A stretch of 64,000 bases of DNA from Spirosoma endbachense (GTDB taxonomy: Bacteria; Bacteroidota; Bacteroidia; Cytophagales; Spirosomataceae). Numbering within the stretch: the stretch's first letter is position 1; every line of letters starts with the position of its first letter. The DNA is taken from positions 7,612,654 through 7,676,653 of the forward strand of contig NZ_CP045997.1 of NCBI RefSeq assembly GCF_010233585.1, written 5' to 3'. The notes below the pieces were generated by a model. That model saw nothing but the letters and a program-made list of their open reading frames with translations, did no database searches and was not told the DNA's origin. Positions 1 through 9,052 of this stretch are shown here, in pieces. Both the position numbers and the translations under genes were made by a program.

Positions 1-482
1 TGCCCGACAACGCCAATGGGTTCTTTAACGATCAACGAAACAGTATTAGAGTCGAGCTCGGCCAGACTGCCTTCTTCGGCACGGATTACACCAGCAAAAT
101 AACGGAAATGGTCGACGACAAGTGGTAAATCGGCGGCCAGTGTTTCGCGAACGGCTTTTCCGTTTTCAACCGTTTCGACACGGGCCAGAAACTCCAGATT
201 CTGCTCTATTTTGTCGGCAATGCGAAGGAGAATATTACTGCGTTCGGTAGCTGACGTGCGCGACCAGGCCGGGAAAGCCTTGTGGGCAGCATCAAGCGCC
301 AGATCGATATCAGCGGCTTTCGAACGCGGAACACGGGCGATCAGACTGTCGTCGATTGGCGATGTATTATTGAAATACTCACCGTCTACCGGTGCTACCC
401 ACTTGCCACCGATGTAGTTTTCGTATTGGCTCTTAAACTCAGGCCGGGGCAGAATCTTACTGGGGGCTTCTAATACTTCCAT
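1..482 (-). CDS. Aldehyde dehydrogenase, N-terminal part (runs off the window)
   Basis: The reverse strand from an ATG at 482 reads open to base 1, giving about 160 residues. It starts MEVLEAPSKILPRPEFKSQY, continues with YIGGKWVAPVDGEYF and ends near KEPIGVVG. This is the usual N-terminus of NAD(P)-dependent aldehyde dehydrogenases: the GGxW start of the fold, then the ARVETVENGKAVRE helix and the EPIGVVG strand that precedes the cofactor-binding core. The catalytic Cys and Glu lie outside the window, so activity cannot be judged. The family oxidises aldehydes to acids in the cytoplasm. The closest feel is to the acetaldehyde/AldB-ExaC type, which is inference. The gene diverges from an AraC regulator at 852, a common arrangement in which the regulator controls the dehydrogenase. 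Confidence 0.9.
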   Translation of the reverse strand, partial: MEVLEAPSKILPRPEFKSQYENYIGGKWVAPVDGEYFNNTSPIDDSLIARVPRSKAADIDLALDAAHKAFPAWSRTSATERSNILLRIADKIEQNLEFLARVETVENGKAVRETLAADLPLVVDHFRYFAGVIRAEEGSLAELDSNTVSLIVKEPIGVVG

Positions 483-851
483 GTTTGTTGTTAAAAAGTT
501 AAATTGGATTTGTTACAAAGTTTGCGTGAATTATTCAATAATAGTTTATCAATCGTATCGTCTGCTAGCACAATCCTATCAAAATTGCGATGAGCCCCGT
601 AGCAGCTACCTGGAAAAAAGGAGAATTTAGAACTATTGATTACTTTACGAATTACTCGCCGGAAAGATCTGCTCCGTTCAGAATAGCAGGAGAAGAAAAG
701 CCAGAATCAGCTTAGTTGAGCTACTCGTATCTTCTTCTAATCACAATAAAATATATAACAATAACACTAAACGAACGGTTTTAAATGCCTAATTTGCAGA
801 TGAGTAAGCTGCTTTCAGTCAATTAAAGCCAGCCTAAATAGCCCATTCCTC
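483..851. other. Divergent intergenic region between aldehyde dehydrogenase and AraC regulator
   Basis: This gap of 369 bases contains no credible gene. It is AT-rich, especially 741-790, and must hold the promoters of both divergent genes. I could not place a clear -33/-7 promoter pair for either gene by eye. Short TTTG words occur on both strands. No long palindrome was seen. Confidence 0.5.
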
Positions 852-1778
852 ATGAAAAGCATACAGACAACTCCACTTGACATTTCACGCCATTTACAGT
901 CCCGGAGGCTGGAACAGGAAGTAGAGAATCGGACTGCTTATACGATTGATACGGCAGAATTAAACATCTACGAAACGCAACACATCGCCGAGAAAGTCGA
1001 GTTAACGTTTAGCAGCCCTGTACTGGCCAGCATGATCCGGGGAAAAAAAGTAATGCATTTGCCCGGTACGCCTTCGTTCGATTTTCTGCCCGGCGAGTCG
1101 GTGATTGTGCCTGGCCAGGAAACCATGCGCATTGATTTCCCGGAAGCGCAAACGCTGAATCCTACGCAGTGTCTGGCGCTGGCCATTGACCCCGGCAAGG
1201 TGAAGCAGGTAACGGATTTGTTAAACGACCGGGCACCCCTGATCGACAATTCGAATGGCTGGCAATTTGGTCAGGCGAATTTCTTTCTGACGAATGACGG
1301 GCCAATTCACCAGCTTATTGCCCGACTGATTTACATTTTTACCGAAAATAATAAGGCTAAAGAGGTGTTTGCCAACCTTGTTTTACAGGAACTGGTCGTA
1401 CGATTGATGCAAACCCAGGCCCGTACGCTGCTACTGAGCACAGAAACGAACGTTGCGAATGTGAACCGATTAGCGCACATTGCTCAGTACATCAATAAGA
1501 ATCTTGGCCGGAATCTGCCTATTAAGGAACTGGCCGACGAAGCGTGCATGAGTGAACCCAATTTCTACCGAACCTTCAGGCAAACATTCGGTATGACACC
1601 CGTCGATTTTATCAACCAGCAGCGCATTGCACTAGCGTCAAAATTATTGCGAACAACCAATCGCTACTTAGCCGACATCAGCATCGACTGTGGTTTCAAC
1701 AACCTGACCTATTTCATGAAACTGTTTCGGCGGGAAATGGGCTTGTCGCCAGCGCAGTATCGGAAACAGGTGTTGTAA
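852..1778 (+). CDS. AraC-family transcriptional regulator (AraC_N type)
   Basis: A 308-residue protein. The C-terminal 100 residues form the double helix-turn-helix of AraC/XylS regulators: HIAQYINKNLGRNLPIKELA is the first helix pair, MSEPNFYRTFRQTFGMTP follows, and the signature CGFNNLTYFMKLFRREMGLSP ends the domain. The N-terminal 190 residues, with LTFSSPVLASMIRGKK and the GESVIVPGQETMRIDFPEA stretch, resemble the cupin-like AraC_N domain. That domain is found in regulators placed next to oxidoreductases, where it senses a small ligand. The gene diverges from the aldehyde dehydrogenase at 482, so control of that gene is likely but inferred. The ATG at 852 gives a full-length N-domain and was kept. 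Confidence 0.92.
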   Translation: MKSIQTTPLDISRHLQSRRLEQEVENRTAYTIDTAELNIYETQHIAEKVELTFSSPVLASMIRGKKVMHLPGTPSFDFLPGESVIVPGQETMRIDFPEAQTLNPTQCLALAIDPGKVKQVTDLLNDRAPLIDNSNGWQFGQANFFLTNDGPIHQLIARLIYIFTENNKAKEVFANLVLQELVVRLMQTQARTLLLSTETNVANVNRLAHIAQYINKNLGRNLPIKELADEACMSEPNFYRTFRQTFGMTPVDFINQQRIALASKLLRTTNRYLADISIDCGFNNLTYFMKLFRREMGLSPAQYRKQVL

Positions 1779-1880
1779 CAAGATCCGAAAAAGAAAGCCA
1801 CAAGCGATTCGGATCACATGAATAGGGTATTGCTGGTCACGAGCGGCACAGAGAGGGCTACATTTCACATGTTTGTGCGA

Positions 1881-1911
1881 TTGATGGGCGTCGGTGAACC
1901 CGCCAACTTTG
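1881..1911 (+). promoter_or_regulatory. Possible Bacteroidota promoter for the TonB-type receptor
   Basis: TTG at 1881-1883 is followed after 20 bases by CAACTTTG at 1904-1911. The latter has one mismatch to the Bacteroidota -7 motif TAnnTTTG. Transcription would begin about 15 bases before the ATG at 1933. The match is imperfect and was found by eye only. Confidence 0.3.
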
Positions 1912-1932
1912 CAGTGTTAAACAACATCTGCA

Positions 1933-4431
1933 ATGAAACGCCAACCTCTACTACACAATTGCCCGGTTACCAGCCATTTCGCTCTGCCCTTTTTAGTGCA
2001 AAGCCTGCTGCTGATTTTTATTGGTACGCTGTTCTCAATCAGTAGTTTTTCTCAAACCTCTGTGCGCACTACGATACGTGGTACGATCCACACTATAGCT
2101 GATAAACCGCTCGAATTTGCCACCCTCATGCTGGTAAAGGCCAGCGACTCTACGTTAGTGAAAGGGACTATCGGTGACGCAGAAGGTCATTACGTTTTTG
2201 AGAACATAGTACCGGGTTCGTACCGTGTGTCGGCTCAGGTAGTTGGTTTCCAGAAGAATACATCCCCACCGTTTACACTAGCCCCTGACCAGCATCAGGT
2301 CATCGTGCCAACGCTTGTGCTTCGTCAGGCGACCAAAGAATTAGGCGAAGTGACCGTTACCGGCCAAAAGCCGTTCATCGAACAATTACCCGACAAAACC
2401 GTCGTCAACGTCGAAAATAGTATCGTTTCGGCGGGTGGAACGGCACTTGACGTTCTCGAAAAATCACCCGGTGTTGTAGTCGATAATCAGAATGACCGGA
2501 TCAGTTTTAAAGGCCGCGAAGGCGTTCTGATTATGATCGATGGGAAACCAACCTATCTGTCGGCGCAGGAAGTAGTAAACCTGCTACGGAATACACCCAG
2601 TAACAGCGTCCAGACAATTGAACTGATCATAAATCCTTCTTCCAAATATGATGCGGCCGGAAACGCTGGTATTATCAACATCCAGCTCAAACGCGGCAGC
2701 CGGAATCTGGCTGGCGGAACGGCTGGTAGCGCTACGTTCGGGGCCGGATACGGTCGTTATCCGAAAGCTTCGGCTGGCCTAACCGTAAATCATAAGTCGG
2801 GCAACTGGAACCTGTTTGGGAACTACAACTACGATTATCGCCAACGCTACGGTTCGGTGGATGCGCTTCGCCGGTTCGGTGCAGGCGATTCGCTGACAAC
2901 AGTCAATAATCTGGGGACGCGTACCAGCACTGATAGGGTTCATACCTTTAAAGCAGGAGCCGATTATACGCTCAGCCGAAAAACGACTTTAGGCTTTATG
3001 GCGAACGGATTGATCAACGACAGCCAGGCAGAAATTGACAACAAAAACCTGATTTATGACGCAACGAGCCAACTTCAGCAAACCGTAACGATGATCAACG
3101 CATCGACCCGGCCCATGCAGCGGCTGTCGGCCAATGCAAATCTGAAACACACGTTCGATACGCTGGGTCGGGAACTGACAGTCGATGTCGATTACGCTCA
3201 GGTTCACGTAAATGGGCAGGATAACATGCGGACACGCTACCTGAATGCTCAGCAGGAAGAAATTCGGCCAACCCTGCTTCAGCGTAACCAGACCCCGTCC
3301 GATATTCTGATCCGGGCTGCGAAACTCGATTATGTTCACCCCTTCAGGAGTGGCTTTAAACTGGAAACGGGCGGTAAAGTCAGTTACGTAACGTCTGACA
3401 ACGATGTACGTTTCGGTACACTGATCGAAGGGGGATACGTACCCGATCCGCAGCGAACGAACCATTTCCTGTATAAAGAAACCATTGGCGCCGGGTATCT
3501 GAACGGAAGCCGGAACTGGACAAAATGGTCGTTGCAGGCTGGATTACGAATGGAGTACACCCGATCGATCGGAAATTCGGTAACGCTTCAGAAAGTTGTG
3601 GACCGTAGTTATCTGAATGCCTTTCCCAGCCTGTTCGTAACCTATAAAGCCAGCACAAACCATCAGTGGACAAGCTCCTACAGCCGTAGAATCGACCGGC
3701 CCAGCTACCAGGATCTTAATCCATTCATTTACGTCATGGACCCGTATACCTATGCGCAGGGTAATCCGTTCCTTCGGCCTCAATATACGAATGCACTACA
3801 GCTGGGGTATACGTACAAAAACGAAACCAGTGTTAGCCTGGGTTATAATCATACGACCGACGTGATTACAGGCGTCAACGAGCAGGAAGGGCAGATATTG
3901 AAAACGACCACCGTGAATCTGGCCGCGCTCGATAATGTTGTGTTAAGTATAAGTTCACCGCTGAAACTTGCGCCTTGGTGGACCGTTCGGCAGACGGCTG
4001 ATATTTTCCTGAATGCGTATAATGCTGAGTATCTGGGTCAGCGGTTAGATTACCGACGCGTATCGGCCAATTTCACGATGAACCACCGCTTTACCCTCGC
4101 CAAAGGATTTACCGCCGAACTATCGGGTTGGTATAACACGGCTTCGATATACGCTCAGGCGCAATTTAGTGGTTTGGGTCAGGTAAATGTAGGACTTCAG
4201 AAAACGATGTTGAGCAAGGCAGCAACTCTTCGCCTGAATATCAGCGACATACTGGATATTACCCGCAGCCGGGGCACAATCCAGTATGCTACCACGAATC
4301 TAACCTTCACCAATCGTTGGGAAACCCGCGTTGCCCGATTGACCTTCACCTATAATTTCGGTAATCGCAACCTAAAAGCGGCCCGCCAGCGGCAGTCCAG
4401 TGTAGAGGACGAACAGAGCCGGGTAAGGTAG
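1933..4431 (+). CDS. TonB-dependent outer-membrane receptor (OMP_b-brl_3 type)
   Basis: An 832-residue outer-membrane protein. Residues 1 to about 40 form a signal peptide ending FSISSFSQ. Next comes a carboxypeptidase-regulatory-like beta-sandwich (TIRGTIHTIADKPLEFATLM to about 125), then a plug domain with LGEVTVTGQKPFIEQLPDKT and IDGKPTYLSAQEVVNLLR. The remainder is a beta-barrel with alternating strands and the SSYSRRIDRPSYQDLNPF segment, which is typical of the outer membrane beta-barrel family often built next to regulators in Cytophagales. Such proteins import or sense a substrate across the outer membrane with TonB energy; the substrate here is unknown. There is no SusD partner, so it is not a classical SusC. 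It stands alone, convergent with the efflux operon. Confidence 0.9.
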   Translation: MKRQPLLHNCPVTSHFALPFLVQSLLLIFIGTLFSISSFSQTSVRTTIRGTIHTIADKPLEFATLMLVKASDSTLVKGTIGDAEGHYVFENIVPGSYRVSAQVVGFQKNTSPPFTLAPDQHQVIVPTLVLRQATKELGEVTVTGQKPFIEQLPDKTVVNVENSIVSAGGTALDVLEKSPGVVVDNQNDRISFKGREGVLIMIDGKPTYLSAQEVVNLLRNTPSNSVQTIELIINPSSKYDAAGNAGIINIQLKRGSRNLAGGTAGSATFGAGYGRYPKASAGLTVNHKSGNWNLFGNYNYDYRQRYGSVDALRRFGAGDSLTTVNNLGTRTSTDRVHTFKAGADYTLSRKTTLGFMANGLINDSQAEIDNKNLIYDATSQLQQTVTMINASTRPMQRLSANANLKHTFDTLGRELTVDVDYAQVHVNGQDNMRTRYLNAQQEEIRPTLLQRNQTPSDILIRAAKLDYVHPFRSGFKLETGGKVSYVTSDNDVRFGTLIEGGYVPDPQRTNHFLYKETIGAGYLNGSRNWTKWSLQAGLRMEYTRSIGNSVTLQKVVDRSYLNAFPSLFVTYKASTNHQWTSSYSRRIDRPSYQDLNPFIYVMDPYTYAQGNPFLRPQYTNALQLGYTYKNETSVSLGYNHTTDVITGVNEQEGQILKTTTVNLAALDNVVLSISSPLKLAPWWTVRQTADIFLNAYNAEYLGQRLDYRRVSANFTMNHRFTLAKGFTAELSGWYNTASIYAQAQFSGLGQVNVGLQKTMLSKAATLRLNISDILDITRSRGTIQYATTNLTFTNRWETRVARLTFTYNFGNRNLKAARQRQSSVEDEQSRVR

Positions 4432-4474
4432 GATCGAAAAGTTTGCTTTCAGAAAACGCTGCTTTCAGAGCCTG

Positions 4475-4581
4475 TTTTAACCGCAAAGCCCGCCAGGATA
4501 ATGCCGCAAAGTACGCAAAGGAGCTATCAGAATACCCCTTGCGTTCATTGCGGCCTATCTTGGTACTCTTTGCGGTTAAAA
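4475..4581. repeat. Long imperfect inverted repeat between convergent genes
   Basis: Bases 4475-4488 (TTTTAACCGCAAAG) are a perfect inverted copy of 4568-4581. The match continues inward with few mismatches: on both arms, read outward-in, CCAxGATA and then CCGCAAxGxACGCAA follow at matching distances. The whole block can fold as one hairpin of roughly 50 base pairs. It lies between the convergent receptor and efflux genes. It may act as a bidirectional terminator or be a non-autonomous palindromic repeat; no target-site duplication was identified. Confidence 0.75.
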
Positions 4582-4605
4582 GCACAAAGGGTATCTCTCT
4601 AGATA

Positions 4606-5745
4606 CTATTGTTTCGTTTTAATCGCCTGTCCATCCCGAATTTCTTCCGAGGCTGCTTTCACGATGGGTTCGCCCTGCTTCAGATCACCGAACACTTCAA
4701 CCAGACTATCGATAACATTACCTTTCTGCACCGATACCCACTGTGCACGATTGTCGTGCACCCGAATGACGAACATTTTTTCACTGGAACTTACCACCGA
4801 CGATGTTGGAACGAACATAGTGCGGGCAGAACGTTCAACCGGAAGTGTTACTTCGGCATACATACCAGACTTCAGTTCATGAGCTGCATTATTGACGTCA
4901 AATTCGGCCATCATGGCGCGGTTTGCTTCTACCAAACTCTCGGCGCTACGGGCTAATTTGGCATTAAAGCGTCGTTCAGGAATGGCGTTTACTGTAAATG
5001 AAACGGCGCTTTTTGCGGCCAACTGATTGGCAAACGTTTCCGGAATAGCTACCGTCAAACGAAGCGTATGGCTGTCTTCCAGTACAAACAGCGGCTTTCC
5101 GCTATCACCTGCGCCAACCAGTGCGCCTGGACTGATATTCCGCTCGATGACCATGCCATCGAACGGGGCCGTAATGGTCAGGTATTGCCGAAGTTCGGTT
5201 TTTGCCTGATAATTCGAGCGGGCGGCCAGTACCGTACCGCGTGCCACCGCAACCATGGCACTATCGGCCTGCATTTTGGCCTGGGCCTGATCCAGTTCGT
5301 TGGCCGATACAGCCCCCTCCATTTTTGCCGTTTGCAACAGTCGCTGATAAGTCAGTCGGCTGGCCCGCGAACGGGTTGTTTGCTCGACCAGTGTTGCTTC
5401 CTGAGCCTGAACCTGCGCCTGCGCCTGACTGAGTTCCGAAATTACTTCAGGCGCATCGAGTCGGGCCAAGACCTGCCCTTTGCGAACGAACGTTCCGCGA
5501 TCGACCGGAATATCACGGACGAATCCTTTCACTTTTGCGTAGATATTTACCCGGTTCCAGGGTTTTAATTCACCCGGCAAGGTTACGCGTTTGCTCGGCT
5601 GTAACGCCTGAACAGTGGTCATTACTACCTGCGGTGTTTCCGGTTCTTTGGAGGCCGTCGGTTTTTTGTCGTTGCCCGAAGACGAGCAGGCTGCTATACC
5701 GGCCGCAACCGATACCGGCCAGACAAATCTCAAAAATGGTTTCAT
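4606..5745 (-). CDS. RND efflux periplasmic adaptor (HlyD/AcrA family lipoprotein)
   Basis: A 379-residue adaptor that links an inner-membrane RND pump to an outer-membrane channel. The N-terminus MKPFLRFVWPVSVAAGIAAC is a lipoprotein signal with Cys20 as the probable lipidated residue. The body shows the usual order: first barrel/lipoyl half (VTLPGELKPWNRVNIYAKVK), a coiled-coil hairpin rich in AQAQVQAQEA repeats (about 105-185), and the second lipoyl half (LTITAPFDGMVIERNISPG). A beta-barrel (LRLTVAIPETFANQL) and a membrane-proximal domain (MFVPTSSVV) follow. Its start codon overlaps the permease stop by 4 bases, so the two are translationally coupled. It is the last gene of a three-gene minus-strand operon. 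The substrate is not evident. Confidence 0.93.
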   Translation of the reverse strand: MKPFLRFVWPVSVAAGIAACSSSGNDKKPTASKEPETPQVVMTTVQALQPSKRVTLPGELKPWNRVNIYAKVKGFVRDIPVDRGTFVRKGQVLARLDAPEVISELSQAQAQVQAQEATLVEQTTRSRASRLTYQRLLQTAKMEGAVSANELDQAQAKMQADSAMVAVARGTVLAARSNYQAKTELRQYLTITAPFDGMVIERNISPGALVGAGDSGKPLFVLEDSHTLRLTVAIPETFANQLAAKSAVSFTVNAIPERRFNAKLARSAESLVEANRAMMAEFDVNNAAHELKSGMYAEVTLPVERSARTMFVPTSSVVSSSEKMFVIRVHDNRAQWVSVQKGNVIDSLVEVFGDLKQGEPIVKAASEEIRDGQAIKTKQ

Positions 5746-8700
5746 ATGGAGCGGACTGCCGGAGCAGGAGTCAGTTGTTTATCGAAAAATTTGCTTTCCG
5801 GATCTTCCGGATCGAGCGATACTGATTGAGTCGTAGCTTTGGCCTGAAGCTGGCTAAATACACAGGGAAGAATGAGCAGAGCCGCCAGGGTTGAGGCAAT
5901 CAGACCACCAATTACGGCTTGCCCAAGTGGAGCAATCTGGTCACCCCCTTCGCCAAGCCCCGATGCCATTGGCACCATCCCCGCAATCATGGCGATACTC
6001 GTCATCAGGATCGGTCGAATCCGGCTGTTGGCGGCCAGCACAACGGCTTTGAGTGTATCACCAACCTCAAGCCGAAGGTTCTCGGCATTGGTAACCATCA
6101 AAATCGCATTGGCAACCGAAACACCGACCGACATGATCAACCCCATGTAGGATTGCAGATTGAGCGTGGCACCGCAGGCCAGGAGCATCAGCAGTGCTCC
6201 GGCAACCACCGCCGGAATTGCCGACAGAATCACCAGCGAAAGCTTGAATGACTGATAATTGGCTGCCAGCAGCAGAAAGATGATCACGATGGCGACCAGA
6301 AGACCCGTTTGCAGACTACTCAGCGTGTCGGTGAGCAGATTCGTTTGTCCACCCATCTCTACAATAACACCGCGTGGGGCTTCCCCTGCGTTACGAATGG
6401 CCTGTTCTACGGCTTTCTGGGCCGTTCCGAGGTCTTTTTTCTGTAAGTTAGCCGTAATAGTAACCAGCCGATTCGGTCCGGCGCGGTCATATTCGCCGGG
6501 CGTTGTTCCTTCCGAAAAGGTAGCTACATCCGATAACAGCGGTTGCATGTTGCCGCTTTTTAACGGAATATTTCCAATGTCGCTGGTACTGCTCATCTGA
6601 TATTCAGGGATCTGGACCTGAACCTGATACGCCAATCCTTTCGACTCATCGAGCCAGAGATTTTTATCCGTAAAGCGACTTGATGACGTAGCCGCCACCA
6701 TCGACCGGGCCACCTGCGTTGAGGTAACACCCAGCTGTCCGGCCCGTTCCCGATTCATCGTTACGTTCAGAACCGGGTAGGCCAGCGGCTGTGCGATCTG
6801 TACATCACGCAGGAAGTCGATTTTGGCCATCTGTTCCCGGATTTTGTTGGCAAACCGCCCTGCTTCGGTCAGATCTTTGGCCGCTACTGTTACCTCGATG
6901 GGCGTGGAGGCACCCTGACTCATGATTTTTTCGGTCAGCTCAATCGGCTCAAACGAGATGTTGGCCGTTGGTAAGGCTTTGGCGATCCGCGTCCGCAACG
7001 ATTCCTTCAGATCATCCATTTTTACAGGATGCTCTTCTTTGAGCGATACCTGCAAAACGGCTTCATGCGGTCCGCTGTTAAATACGAAGATGTTCGATGT
7101 ACCATAACTTGACGGAACAGTTCCAACATAGGCTGAAGAAATCTCAACGTTGTCGGCGCCAACCTCATCCTTAATAATATCCAGCACTTTTAGGGTGGCC
7201 AACTCGGTACGTTCTACCCGTGTGCCGTCGGGAACGCGAAGCCGCATCTGAAACTGGTGGCTGTTGCCATGCGGCAGAATATCCGTTCCAATGACCATGA
7301 AACAAACAACAATGATTGCCAGTGTGCCAGCCAGATAACCCCCGACGACCAGACCTCTACGATTCAGTATTTTATCGAGCAACGACGAATATCGCTGTTT
7401 GAACTTCTCGAACCCTGTAGCATTAGGAACAGGATGGGCGGCTTCGTCGAGGATAGCGTGCCGTTCCTGTGCGTCGAGAGCCAGTGTTGGGGCTTCGTGT
7501 GGAGGGTGGCTTTTCAGGAGCCAGTTTGCCAGGACAGGCACGAACGTCTGCGAGAGCAGGAACGAGGCAATCATGGCAAAACCAACCGATAGCGACAACG
7601 GCAGGAACATGGAACGAGGCACTCCGCTCATAACGAACGCCGGGGCAAATACGGCCAGAATCGCCAGCAGAATCAGAAATTCAGGGAAGACGATTTCCTT
7701 ACAGGCATCCCAGATGGCAACGGCTTTAGGTTTGCCAGTTTCCAGATGCTGGTGAATATTCTCGATCGTTACCGTAGCCTGGTCGACCAGAATCCCGATG
7801 GCCAGAGCCAACCCCGACAGAGTCATGATGTTGATGGTTTGCCCGAACAGATTAAGCATAATCACCGCCGATAGAATGGAAATCGGGATCGTTACCACCA
7901 CAATAATTACACTCCGCCAGTCGCGCAGGAATAGCAATACCATCAAGCCCGTTAGTACGGCCCCCAGAATGCCCTCAGTAACAAGACTTTTGAGCGAATT
8001 TGTTACGTAGACCGACTGGTCAAATTCGTAGGAAATTTTCACATCTTCGGGAACAGCCGCCTGCAATTCGGGCATGGCTTTACGGATGTTGTTTACCACA
8101 TCAAGCGTAGACGCATCCGACTTTTTAACGACCGGAATATAGACCGCCCGACGACCGTTCACCAGCGCATAGCTCACCGTTACATCAGCGCCATCTTCAA
8201 CTGTACCAATATCGCGCACAAAAACGGTTGGGCCGGAACCAACGCGAATCGGGATATTCAGAAAATCTTCGGGCCGTTTGACGAGCGAGTTTACTGGTGT
8301 CATCAGGGCTTTATCACCGATTCGAATGTTTCCGGCGGGCGAAGGCTGGTTGTTGGTGATAATGGATTTAATGACTTCTTCCGGCGTCAGCTGGTAACTG
8401 CGGACCAGTTGTGGGTTTACTTTGATAATCACCGTCCGTTGGTTACCGCCAAAGGGTGGGGGACTCGATACGCCCGGAATGCGGGAGAACATCGGCCGCA
8501 CCCGTGATGATGCGTAATCCTGAATTTCGTTTAGCGAGCGCCCCTGACTTTCGAACACCAGTTGACCTACCGGAACCGAACTGGCATCGAAGCGCACTAC
8601 CTGGGGCGGAACCGTCCCTTCGGGCATATAAGCTTTCGCACGGGAGACGTTATTGGCAACTTCGGCAGCCGCCTGGGCCATATCGGTTCCCGGATAGAAT

Positions 8701-8984
8701 TGCAACTTGATGAGCGATAGGCCCTGAATGGTTTTTACATCAATGTCACGAATCCCCGATACGTACAGAAAGTGATCCTGATAACGGGTAGCGATGAAAC
8801 CGTCCATCTGGTCGGGAGCCATACCACCGTAAGGCTGAACGACGTAAATGGTCGGCAGATCGAGGTTCGGAAAGATATCGACGGGAATGGTAAACAGCGA
8901 CATCACTGAAAAAAACAGGAGTCCCAGAACCGCTACCACCACCGAAATCGGTTTTCGTAAGGCAGATCGAATGAGTTGATACAT
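5742..8984 (-). CDS. RND multidrug/metabolite efflux permease (AcrB-like)
   Basis: A 1080-residue inner-membrane transporter, the normal length for the AcrB/MexB family. It begins MYQLIRSALRKPISVVVAVL with the first membrane helix. Two large periplasmic loops follow, with a membrane domain after each (helices around 340-490 and 860-1050). Recognisable pieces are FPNLDLPTIYVVQPYGGMAP, LALAIGILVDQATVTIENI in helix 4 (acidic proton-relay region, with D-Q instead of the more usual D-D), and SVGVSVANAILMVTNAENLR in the second half. The family exports drugs, lipids or other hydrophobic compounds using proton flux. It sits between the TolC-like and adaptor genes, and the operon order outer-membrane channel, permease, adaptor is clear. 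Confidence 0.95.
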   Translation of the reverse strand: MYQLIRSALRKPISVVVAVLGLLFFSVMSLFTIPVDIFPNLDLPTIYVVQPYGGMAPDQMDGFIATRYQDHFLYVSGIRDIDVKTIQGLSLIKLQFYPGTDMAQAAAEVANNVSRAKAYMPEGTVPPQVVRFDASSVPVGQLVFESQGRSLNEIQDYASSRVRPMFSRIPGVSSPPPFGGNQRTVIIKVNPQLVRSYQLTPEEVIKSIITNNQPSPAGNIRIGDKALMTPVNSLVKRPEDFLNIPIRVGSGPTVFVRDIGTVEDGADVTVSYALVNGRRAVYIPVVKKSDASTLDVVNNIRKAMPELQAAVPEDVKISYEFDQSVYVTNSLKSLVTEGILGAVLTGLMVLLFLRDWRSVIIVVVTIPISILSAVIMLNLFGQTINIMTLSGLALAIGILVDQATVTIENIHQHLETGKPKAVAIWDACKEIVFPEFLILLAILAVFAPAFVMSGVPRSMFLPLSLSVGFAMIASFLLSQTFVPVLANWLLKSHPPHEAPTLALDAQERHAILDEAAHPVPNATGFEKFKQRYSSLLDKILNRRGLVVGGYLAGTLAIIVVCFMVIGTDILPHGNSHQFQMRLRVPDGTRVERTELATLKVLDIIKDEVGADNVEISSAYVGTVPSSYGTSNIFVFNSGPHEAVLQVSLKEEHPVKMDDLKESLRTRIAKALPTANISFEPIELTEKIMSQGASTPIEVTVAAKDLTEAGRFANKIREQMAKIDFLRDVQIAQPLAYPVLNVTMNRERAGQLGVTSTQVARSMVAATSSSRFTDKNLWLDESKGLAYQVQVQIPEYQMSSTSDIGNIPLKSGNMQPLLSDVATFSEGTTPGEYDRAGPNRLVTITANLQKKDLGTAQKAVEQAIRNAGEAPRGVIVEMGGQTNLLTDTLSSLQTGLLVAIVIIFLLLAANYQSFKLSLVILSAIPAVVAGALLMLLACGATLNLQSYMGLIMSVGVSVANAILMVTNAENLRLEVGDTLKAVVLAANSRIRPILMTSIAMIAGMVPMASGLGEGGDQIAPLGQAVIGGLIASTLAALLILPCVFSQLQAKATTQSVSLDPEDPESKFFDKQLTPAPAVRSI

Positions 8985-9052
8985 AGTAGTTTCCAGTATT
9001 GGGTAGTTGGTTCATGGCTCAGGCTATAAACCAACACCCGTAACAATAAGCT

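Noticed and set aside
2989..3465. 158-codon minus-strand frame inside the TonB receptor
   Set aside because: It is an antisense shadow with no recognisable protein features.
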